Below are positions 1 through 5,931 of a stretch of 9,848 bases of DNA, in pieces. A model generated the notes under the pieces. That model did no database searches. It had not been told where the DNA came from and was given only the letters and a program-made list of their open reading frames with translations. The translations under genes and the position numbers were made by a program. Each line of letters opens with the position of its first letter. Position 1 is the stretch's first letter. The stretch is from an uncultured Verrucomicrobiota bacterium. GTDB taxonomy: Bacteria; Verrucomicrobiota; Verrucomicrobiia; Chthoniobacterales; SZAS-18. The DNA is taken from the NCBI GenBank assembly GCA_937871685.1, contig CALMOL010000377.1, forward strand, positions 1-9,848, in the 5' to 3' direction.

Positions 1-76
1 GGCGGGGGCCGCGGGGCGAGGCCATGCGGTGGCACCCTTGCGCCGCGCGGTGACGGGACGCACGCGAAAAATCCCG

Positions 77-105
77 TTGCCGCCGCGGCCGGCGCGGGGA
101 ATGGT
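77..105 (+). promoter_or_regulatory. Possible sigma70-like promoter of tRNA-Ser
   Basis: A TTGCCG hexamer (77-82) and a weak AATGGT hexamer (100-105) are separated by 17 bases. A G+C-rich stretch follows, directly before the tRNA at 120. Spacing and position suit a stable-RNA promoter, and a GC-rich discriminator is common at such promoters. The -10 match is poor, at 3 of 6 bases. The rest of 1-119 shows nothing I can assign; it may be the end of a gene lying outside the window. Confidence 0.25.
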
Positions 106-119
106 CCGGCCCTGATACC

Positions 120-206
120 GGAAGGATGGCTGAGTGGTTTAAGGCACTCGACTCGAAATCGAACGTGGGCTAATCCCCACCGTGGGTTCAAATCCCACTC
201 CTTCCG
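120..206 (+). tRNA. tRNA-Ser, anticodon CGA
   Basis: This is a class II (long variable arm) tRNA of 87 nt. The acceptor stem GGAAGGA (120-126) pairs with TCCTTCC (199-205), and G206 is the discriminator base expected for serine. The anticodon loop CTCGAAA (152-158) carries CGA at 154-156, which reads UCG codons. The variable arm pairs GTGGG (165-169) with CCCAC (176-180). The T arm pairs GTGGG (182-186) with CCCAC (194-198) around the loop TTCAAAT. CCA is not encoded, because GCGGC follows, so the 3' end must be added by CCA transferase. The outermost anticodon-stem pair is a C-A mismatch. The gene stands alone and faces the toxin gene convergently, 65 bp away. Confidence 0.95.
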
Positions 207-271
207 CGGCATTTTTCGACATGGACAGAGGCGGATCGGGCCGGCAGCCCGCGGGACGCGAACTGCGCTCT

Positions 272-532
272 TCAGCGGTAGATGTCGCGCCGATTGCCCA
301 CGTCGAGCACGAGCACCACGAGCGCGCGGTCTTGGATTTGGTAGATGATGCGCCATTCGCCCACGCGCACGCGCCAAAGGTCGGCGGCGCCGGCCAGCTT
401 CACGCAGCCCGGCGGCCGGGGTGCTTCGCCCAGCGCGCGGATCGCTTCCATTAACCGGCGCCGCAGGCTCAGGTCGCGCAGCGTCCCCAGCGCCTTTTCG
501 GCGCGGCGGGAGACTTCGACGCGATGGCTCAC
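272..532 (-). CDS. RelE/ParE-family toxin of a type II toxin-antitoxin pair
   Basis: This is an 86-residue protein of the RelE/ParE superfamily. Known RelE-type members are ribosome-dependent mRNA interferases and ParE-type members poison gyrase; which activity applies here cannot be told from sequence. The N-terminus is a basic two-helix hairpin (residues about 8-36, many Arg). It is followed by the family core, PGCVKLAG (41-48), DLWRVRVGEWRIIYQI (51-66) and the C-terminal strand ending VGNRRDIYR (78-86). The Arg/Tyr pattern of WRIIYQI and the terminal RRDIYR are typical of RelE-like folds. The start is GTG at 532, whose bases overlap the antitoxin stop (GTGA, 4 bp), so translation is probably coupled. 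The length is normal for the family and I see no sign of decay. Confidence 0.88.
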   Translation of the reverse strand: MSHRVEVSRRAEKALGTLRDLSLRRRLMEAIRALGEAPRPPGCVKLAGAADLWRVRVGEWRIIYQIQDRALVVLVLDVGNRRDIYR

Positions 533-702
533 AAGCCCAGGCGCGCGGCCACTTCTTCCAAGGGCGCAGGCTTCTCGCCGGCCTCGATTTCGGCCAGAGC
601 GGCGCGGGCGGCGGCCAAGTCGCGCAGGTCTTCCATCAATCGCGCGAAGTCGTCCGGCGGCAGTTTGGCGACGGCTTCTTCGATCTCAGCCACGGTGGAC
701 AT
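529..702 (-). CDS. Small antitoxin paired with the RelE/ParE-like toxin
   Basis: A 57-residue ORF reads ATG at 702 to TGA at 529 and begins MSTVAEIEEAVAKLPPDDFA. It is acidic and Ala/Glu/Leu-rich and predicted almost entirely helical (roughly residues 3-13, 17-42 and 47-56), with the opening 'IEEAVAKLPPDDF' style seen in many small RelE/ParE-partner antitoxins. By family rule it should bind and neutralise the downstream toxin. Its position (antitoxin first), size, charge opposite to the basic toxin and 4-bp overlap with the toxin start support this more strongly than the sequence itself. No obvious DNA-binding fold (MetJ/Arc, HTH or AbrB) is visible in so short a protein, so autoregulation is uncertain. 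No clear Shine-Dalgarno precedes the ATG. Confidence 0.8.
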   Translation of the reverse strand: MSTVAEIEEAVAKLPPDDFARLMEDLRDLAAARAALAEIEAGEKPAPLEEVAARLGL

Positions 703-718
703 GACGGATCATGCCGTC
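703..718. promoter_or_regulatory. Possible operator palindrome before the antitoxin
   Basis: GACGG (703-707) and CCGTC (714-718) form a 5-bp dyad around ATCATG, immediately upstream of the antitoxin start in the 87-bp gap after the FIST gene. Toxin-antitoxin operons are often autoregulated at such dyads. The arms are short and could be chance in GC-rich DNA. Confidence 0.25.
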
Positions 719-789
719 GCCGCGCGGTCCGGGCAAGCCGGCGGCCATTTCCACGGCGGACGGGGTGGCAGCGACGGACCAGCCGCGCC

Positions 790-1974
<1,185 letters not shown>

Positions 1975-2112
1975 GCCGTTTCTATCGGCGAGGGCGCGGC
2001 CCGCGCAAGGAGGGGAACGGACCGAGGGCAGGGGCCGCCGGGGGGGACCAGGAGTAAGACGCCGCCAAGCCAGCGCCGTCGATGAGGGCGACCGGCCAAG
2101 TCATCCGCTTCC

Positions 2113-2154
2113 TGCCATCTTCCATCCTCCATCTTCTCAGCCCTCAGTTCTCTG
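2113..2154. repeat. Heptanucleotide tandem repeat at the end of folD
   Basis: Six successive 7-mers run TGCCATC, TTCCATC, CTCCATC, TTCTCAG, CCCTCAG, TTCTCTG. They form two related sub-families (NNCCATC and NYCTCAG-like). The array straddles the folD stop codon (2137-2139), so the last five codons of folD lie in it. Short heptameric tandem repeats of this kind are dispersed in several bacterial genomes, such as the STRR families of cyanobacteria; relatedness to any named family is not tested. Confidence 0.7.
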
Positions 2155-3024
2155 CCCATACGCCTTCAGCGTGTTCTGCATCAACATCGCGATGGTCATC
2201 GGGCCGACCCCGCCGGGCACGGGCGTGATGGCGCGGCATTGGGGGGCGACGGCGTCGAAGTCCACGTCGCCCACGAGGCGGTAGCCGCGCTTGTCGGAGG
2301 GATCGTCCACGCGGTTGATGCCCACGTCGATCACCACGGCGCCCTCGCGGACGTGCTCGGCGCGCAACGTTCTGGGGCGGCCGATGGCGGCCACGACCAC
2401 GTCGGCGTCACGGGTGACGGCGGCAAGATCGCGCGTGCGCGAGTGGGCCACGGTCACGGTGGCGTCGGCGCCCTGGCCCTTTTGCATGAGCAGGAGAGCG
2501 AGGGATTTCCCGACGATGAGCGAACGCCCGAGGATCACCACGCGCGCACCGCTCGTCTCCACGCCGGCCTCAAGAAGCAGGCGCTGGCAGCCCAGTGGCG
2601 TGCAGGGCGCGAAGCCGGTGGGATCGTCGAGCGCGAGCTTGGCGACGTTCATCGGGTGGAAGCCGTCCACGTCCTTGGCGGGGTCGAGCGCGTGGACCAC
2701 GGCGGACTCGTCCAAGCCCTTGGGCAGCGGGGACTGCACGAGGATGCCGTCCACGAGCGGATCGAGATTCAATGTCTCGACGAGCGCCAGCAGGGCTTCT
2801 TGCGTGGTGTCGGCCGGCAACTCGTGCTTGACCGAGTAGAAGCCGAGCGCAGCGCAGGTCTTCGCCTTGGAGCGAACGTAGGCGCGCGAGGCGGGGTCCT
2901 CGCCCACGAGCACCACGGCGAGCCCCGGCGGGCGGCCGCGGCGGGCGACGAGCGCGGCGGCGCGCTCCTTCACGTCGGCGAGAATACGGTCGGCGACGGC
3001 GCGGCCGTCAATCAGCGTGGGCAT
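2137..3024 (-). CDS. folD: Bifunctional methylenetetrahydrofolate dehydrogenase / methenyltetrahydrofolate cyclohydrolase
   Basis: FolD interconverts 5,10-methylene-THF and 10-formyl-THF (NADP-linked dehydrogenase plus cyclohydrolase) in the cytoplasm, supplying one-carbon units for purines and formyl-Met-tRNA. The 295-residue length is typical. The catalytic N-terminal part has SRAYVRSKAK (46-55) with the family Tyr49 and Lys53, VDGILVQSPLPKGL (91-104) with Gln97, and PAKDVDGFHP (115-124). The Rossmann part has VILGRSLIVGKS (163-174), VVIDVGIN (230-237) and PVPGGVGPMT (268-277). The usual GRSxIVGKP proline is Ser174 here, a mild variation. The ATG start at 3024 gives the normal 'PTLIDGRAVAD' opening. 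The last residues (GQRTEG) are encoded by the heptamer repeat and are unlikely to be functionally important. It lies downstream of the acyltransferase, separated by a large palindrome. Confidence 0.97.
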   Translation of the reverse strand: MPTLIDGRAVADRILADVKERAAALVARRGRPPGLAVVLVGEDPASRAYVRSKAKTCAALGFYSVKHELPADTTQEALLALVETLNLDPLVDGILVQSPLPKGLDESAVVHALDPAKDVDGFHPMNVAKLALDDPTGFAPCTPLGCQRLLLEAGVETSGARVVILGRSLIVGKSLALLLMQKGQGADATVTVAHSRTRDLAAVTRDADVVVAAIGRPRTLRAEHVREGAVVIDVGINRVDDPSDKRGYRLVGDVDFDAVAPQCRAITPVPGGVGPMTIAMLMQNTLKAYGQRTEG

Positions 3025-3054
3025 CCCGCGACTAGAGCGAGCGGGGAATGATTT

Positions 3055-3145
3055 GCCACGGAGGCACGGAGGACACGGAGAAAACCGATGGGAAGGCTGG
3101 TCAGCCCCTTCTCATTCACCTCCGTGTGCTCCGTGCCTCCGTGGC
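3055..3145. repeat. Palindromic dispersed element A (26-bp arms)
   Basis: The left arm at 3055-3080 (CCACGGAGGCACGGAGGACA and flanks) pairs with the right arm at 3120-3145 with 25 of 26 bases matching. The 39-bp loop contains a small GGCT/AGCC hairpin (3095-3106). The arms are internally periodic (ACGGAGG-like units). The element fills the gap between the acyltransferase stop (TAG at 3147-3145, last base inside the arm) and folD. It has no U-tract but could stall transcription or protect the 3' end of the upstream message. It shares its arm skeleton with element B at 8507-8606. Confidence 0.9.
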
Positions 3146-3822
3146 TAGACCGTCGGGTTGAGGATTTTCATCGCGTTCTCCAGGCGGAGGCGGGCAGACT
3201 TGAAATCAGCCTCGGCGAGGTCGGGCGGGAAGCGCAATGGCTCGCCGAAGGTGACCTCGGCGCGAGCGAAGGGCTTGGGAATCATGAAAGCGTCCCACGA
3301 GCGCAAGCGCCAAGCGGAGGACAGTTCCACCCCAACGGGGATGACCGCCGCGCCGGTCTGGGCGGCGAGCAGGACAATGCCGGGCTTAAGGTGGTAGCGC
3401 GGGCCACGCGATCCGTCGGGCGTGATGGCCATGTCCACGCCGGCGCCGAGCAGGCCGAGCAAGTCGCGCATCGCGCCCAGGCCGCGGCGGGGGGCGGAGC
3501 CGCGCACCGCGCCGAGGCCGAAGCGTCCGACAATGCGGGCGATCCATTCGCCGTCGCCGCTCGCGGAAGTGAGGACCACGCCGGTGTCCGTGCGAGGGAA
3601 ATGACTGCGCCAGACGTGGGGCAGGATGAAGAGGCGGTTGTGCCAGATGCACCAGACCATCGGCCGCGGGCGCGTGGCCGGTGAGAGGATGCCAGCGTGG
3701 TCGCGGAGGCGGAGGCGCAGCGTGCGCGAGAGCGCGCCGATGAGCCCCGCGCCGAGCATCGCCGGGAGACGCGCCTTCCACGGAAGCGCGGCGGGGCGGA
3801 CGGCTGCGGCCGGCGAGGTCAT
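3145..3822 (-). CDS. DUF374-family lysophospholipid acyltransferase-like protein
   Basis: This is a 225-residue protein of the DUF374 group within the LPLAT acyltransferase superfamily. These are predicted membrane-associated enzymes that move an acyl chain onto a lipid; the actual substrate is not known from sequence. An N-terminal hydrophobic segment (about 17-32) probably anchors it. Family motifs follow: CIWHNRLFILP (58-68) with the candidate catalytic His61, VLTSASGDGEWIARI (83-97), MAITPDGSRGP (131-141), KPGIVLLAAQTGAAVIPVG (146-164). The chosen start is ATG at 3822. A GGGAG-like sequence lies about 10 bases upstream, and it begins 7 bp after the ubiX stop. An in-frame extension of 117 codons upstream exists but lies wholly over ubiX in another frame and shows no homology. 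The stop codon abuts palindromic element A. Co-transcription with ubiX is likely. Confidence 0.85.
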   Translation of the reverse strand: MTSPAAAVRPAALPWKARLPAMLGAGLIGALSRTLRLRLRDHAGILSPATRPRPMVWCIWHNRLFILPHVWRSHFPRTDTGVVLTSASGDGEWIARIVGRFGLGAVRGSAPRRGLGAMRDLLGLLGAGVDMAITPDGSRGPRYHLKPGIVLLAAQTGAAVIPVGVELSSAWRLRSWDAFMIPKPFARAEVTFGEPLRFPPDLAEADFKSARLRLENAMKILNPTV

Positions 3823-3829
3823 GCGCGCA

Positions 3830-4399
3830 TCACTCTCCCGCGGCGGGGGCTTCTTGCCACTTCGGCGCGTCCTCGGCTGGGACGCCCAGGTGGTCGAGCA
3901 CGCGGAAGACCACCGTGTCGGCCACCTCCTCGACCGTTTGGGGACGATGGTAGAACGCGGGCATCGCGGGGACGACGATCGCGCCGACCTCCAGCGCGGC
4001 AACGAGGTTGCGCGCGTGGATGAGCGAGAAGGGCGACTCGCGCGGCACGAGCACGAGGCGGCGGCGCTCCTTGAGGAACACGTCAGCCGCACGCAGAATC
4101 GTGGTCTCGCTGGTGCCATGGGCGATGCGCGCCAGCGTGCCCATCGAGCAAGGCACCACGGCCATTCCGTCAAAGCGCGCCGAGCCAGACGCGAAGGGCA
4201 CGTGCATGGAGGCGTCGCCGCGCCATTCCTTTATACCGGGCGGGACGCGCAGGCCGCCGGGCAGTTCCTCGGCCACGACGACGCGCGCGTATTTGGAAAG
4301 GAGCAGGTGGACCTCGTGTCCACCCGCGGCGAGGCGGTCAAGCAGGCGCTGCAGGTAGATGGCCCCGCTCGCGCCGGTGGCCGCAAGGACAAATCGCAT
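3830..4399 (-). CDS. ubiX: UbiX-type flavin prenyltransferase
   Basis: UbiX joins a dimethylallyl group (from DMAP or DMAPP) to FMN, giving the prenylated FMN needed by UbiD-family decarboxylases in ubiquinone and aromatic-acid metabolism. The 189-residue length is standard. Visible motifs: ATGASGAIYLQRLL (7-20), the FMN-binding opening; HLLLSKYA (31-38); VPCSMGTLARIAHG (82-95); RRLVLVPRESPFS (113-125) with Glu121; and VPAMPAFY (143-150). The ATG start at 4399 gives MRFVLAATGASGA, the normal N-terminus, with a purine-rich AGGGTGGGGGA just upstream. No UbiD is present in the window, so the pathway cannot be named. The gene begins only 38 bp after a terminator hairpin, so it probably has its own promoter there, though none is recognisable. 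It leads a likely operon with the acyltransferase. Confidence 0.95.
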   Translation of the reverse strand: MRFVLAATGASGAIYLQRLLDRLAAGGHEVHLLLSKYARVVVAEELPGGLRVPPGIKEWRGDASMHVPFASGSARFDGMAVVPCSMGTLARIAHGTSETTILRAADVFLKERRRLVLVPRESPFSLIHARNLVAALEVGAIVVPAMPAFYHRPQTVEEVADTVVFRVLDHLGVPAEDAPKWQEAPAAGE

Positions 4400-4431
4400 T
4401 CCCCCACCCTACGGCGCCGCGCCGCGCGCCC

Positions 4432-4467
4432 AAATGAAAAGGGCGGCGGACCTGCGTCCGCCGCCCT
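4432..4467 (-). terminator. Rho-independent terminator after the small secreted protein gene
   Basis: AGGGCGGCGGAC (4440-4451) pairs perfectly, 12 bp, with GTCCGCCGCCCT (4456-4467) around a 4-base loop. Read on the minus strand the stem is followed by TTTTCATTT. This ends transcripts from the 78-aa gene (stop at 4498) before ubiX. Confidence 0.85.
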
Positions 4468-4497
4468 GGCGATTAGCACGGGACTCAGCCCGCCGGA

Positions 4498-4734
4498 TCA
4501 ATAATACACGCGCCGATAGACCACGATGCGGCGGCCCCAGCGGTTCACCCGCACGGTGCGCACCGTGCGGTAGCGGCGGCGGCGCACGATGTAAACCTGG
4601 TTCACGCTCACGTCTTGGCCGAGCGTGACGGGCAGGTTCGAGGTGGGGACACTGACGGGCTCGGCCGCGGAGGCCGCGCCGTCAAAGAGGCCGGCGGAAA
4701 GCACGGCGAGGGTTACGAGGAGGATGCGTTTCAT
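4498..4734 (-). CDS. Small secreted Arg/Tyr-rich protein of unknown function
   Basis: I do not recognise a family. The 78 residues begin with a classic signal peptide: MKR, hydrophobic core ILLVTLAVLSAGLF (4-17), and cleavage expected after ASA at about residue 23. The mature protein would be about 55 residues: a neutral, Ser/Pro/Val-rich linker (24-49), then a strongly basic tail (51-78) with 12 Arg and 4 Tyr in 28 residues. The tail has a near-alternating pattern (RTVRTVRVNRWGRR, then IVVYRRVYY) that suggests beta strands. Such a tail could bind acidic envelope polymers, lipid A or nucleic acid; this is inference. The ATG at 4734 is the only sensible start given the signal peptide. The gene stands alone between ribD (90 bp upstream) and its own terminator, which supports it being a real transcription unit. 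A 22-bp perfect palindrome lies in the coding sequence. Confidence 0.75.
   Translation of the reverse strand: MKRILLVTLAVLSAGLFDGAASAAEPVSVPTSNLPVTLGQDVSVNQVYIVRRRRYRTVRTVRVNRWGRRIVVYRRVYY
4549..4570. repeat. 22-bp perfect palindrome inside the small secreted protein gene
   Basis: CCGCACGGTGC (4549-4559) and GCACCGTGCGG (4560-4570) are exact reverse complements with no spacer. It encodes part of the repeated RTV-RTV-R motif (residues 56-62) of the 78-aa protein, so the palindrome may simply reflect codon choice in that repeat. Confidence 0.85.
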
Positions 4735-4824
4735 GACTGGGAGTGGACGCGCACGGCGCGTTCGTATTCAACTACGCCATAAACAAACGCCGCAGACGAG
4801 GAAAAGTTTCGCCGGCTTTTTGTC

Positions 4825-5865
4825 TCATTCCCGGAGCACCTCCGCCTTCAGGCAAAGGTCCGGGCCGACCGCCTCCCACTCAGGCGCGCTCAGGCGCAGG
4901 CCGGCACGGCCGGGCCAAGAAATCACGGCTGGCCCGCCGACCAGCAACGGGGCGTAATAAAGCTGCACCGCGTCCACCAAGCCGGCGGCGAAGGCACGCC
5001 CGAGCACCCGGCCTCCGCCCTCGATCATCGCGTGCGTCACCTGCCGGCGGCCCAGCGCGCGCAGCACGGCACGCAGGCTTTGGCGGCGGAAGACGAGCGT
5101 GCGATCGCGGTGGTCGTCGATGAAAAGACGCGCCCCGTCTGGCAGCGCGCGGCGGCCGGCCAGCACCACGCGCCACGGCTGTCGCGCGCCGGGAATCCCG
5201 CGCACGGTGAGGCGCGGGTCGTCGGCCAGGACCGTGCCGGCCCCGACGAGGATGGCGTCCACGCGGGCGCGCAAACCCTGCGCATGCTGGCGCGCGGCGG
5301 GGGAAGTCAGCCATTGTGCGCCGCCGGGGGGACGCGCGAGTCGGCCGTCGAGCGAGAGCGCCGCCTTCGCCGTGACCCACGGCACCCCGGTGGTGATCCA
5401 CTTGTTGAAGGGGCGATTCAGCGCCGTGCATTCCGCGGCGAGCACGCCGGCCGTGACAGCGATCCCGGCGGACCGCAGCACGCGCCGCGCGGCCCCGGCG
5501 TGGCTCGGGTTGGGATCCGTGGCGCCATACACGACGCGGCCCAGGCCATGCTCGATGATCGCCGCCGTGCACGGCGGCGTGCGGCCATGCGTGGAGCACG
5601 GCTCCAGCGTGACGTAAAGCGTCGCACCCCTCGCCCGGGCCGGATCATCGAGCGCCCGCAGCGCCTCGATCTCCGCGTGCGGCCGGCCGGCGGCCCGGTG
5701 CCAGCCGCGGGCCAGGATCTCCCCGCCTCGCGCGACCACCGCGCCGACGGCTGGATTCGGCGAAGTGCGCCCCACGCCGTGACGCGCCTCCTCCAGGGCG
5801 GCGCGCATGAGCACGAGGTCGGTCGGGTCCGGCAAGGCAGCCCACCATGCGCCGGCAATCCCCAA
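4825..5865 (-). CDS. ribD: Riboflavin biosynthesis protein RibD (deaminase plus reductase)
   Basis: Bifunctional RibD deaminates 2,5-diamino-6-ribosylamino-4(3H)-pyrimidinone 5'-phosphate and then reduces the ribosyl chain with NADPH, an early cytoplasmic step toward riboflavin, FMN and FAD. The deaminase domain (about 15-145) shows GRTSPNPAVGAVV (32-44), the zinc/catalytic HAEIEAL (63-69; His63, Glu65) and PCSTHGRTPPC (89-99; Cys90, Cys99). The reductase domain (about 160-340) shows TAKAALSLDGRLA (165-177), DAILVGAGTVLADDPRLTVR (203-222), IEGGGRVLGRAF (281-292) and APLLVGG (305-311). The reductase is somewhat compact between 240 and 280. At 346 aa the length is normal. The start is uncertain: TTG at 5865 has AAAGG 8 bases upstream, while TTG at 5835 and ATG at 5808 are alternatives. 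No other rib genes are nearby. It diverges from the phosphorylase gene. Confidence 0.95.
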   Translation of the reverse strand: MGIAGAWWAALPDPTDLVLMRAALEEARHGVGRTSPNPAVGAVVARGGEILARGWHRAAGRPHAEIEALRALDDPARARGATLYVTLEPCSTHGRTPPCTAAIIEHGLGRVVYGATDPNPSHAGAARRVLRSAGIAVTAGVLAAECTALNRPFNKWITTGVPWVTAKAALSLDGRLARPPGGAQWLTSPAARQHAQGLRARVDAILVGAGTVLADDPRLTVRGIPGARQPWRVVLAGRRALPDGARLFIDDHRDRTLVFRRQSLRAVLRALGRRQVTHAMIEGGGRVLGRAFAAGLVDAVQLYYAPLLVGGPAVISWPGRAGLRLSAPEWEAVGPDLCLKAEVLRE

Positions 5866-5893
5866 TTGCCCAGCCTTTCCCTCCCGCTACACT
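5866..5893 (+). promoter_or_regulatory. Possible sigma70-like promoter of the glucan phosphorylase
   Basis: TTGCCC (5866-5871) and TACACT (5888-5893) match 4 of 6 bases each to the -35 and -10 consensus, with a 16-base spacer. They lie in the 66-bp divergent gap and would give a leader of about 30 bases before the ATG at 5932. The -35 sits right against the ribD start, so the two genes could interfere with or share control of each other. Confidence 0.3.
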
Positions 5894-5931
5894 CCCCGCC
5901 CCGCGCCAGGACCGGCGCGCCCTTCGTTTCC

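Noticed and set aside
237..251. CGGGC/GCCCG hairpin between tRNA-Ser and the toxin as a terminator
   Set aside because: The 5-bp stem has no T-run directly after it on either strand.
2239..3051. Plus-strand ORF opposite folD
   Set aside because: His/Gly/Val-rich antisense shadow; FolD is certain on the other strand.
3823..4173. In-frame upstream extension of the DUF374 protein
   Set aside because: It overlaps ubiX throughout, is Ser/Arg-rich without homology, and the ATG at 3822 matches the family N-terminus.
4735..4824. Promoter for the small secreted protein
   Set aside because: The gap has an AT-richer patch (about 4776-4830), but no hexamer pair with good spacing could be singled out.
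5032..5931. Open frame extending the phosphorylase about 300 codons upstream
   Set aside because: It lies antisense to ribD, has no recognisable domain, and the family N-terminus begins at the ATG at 5932.
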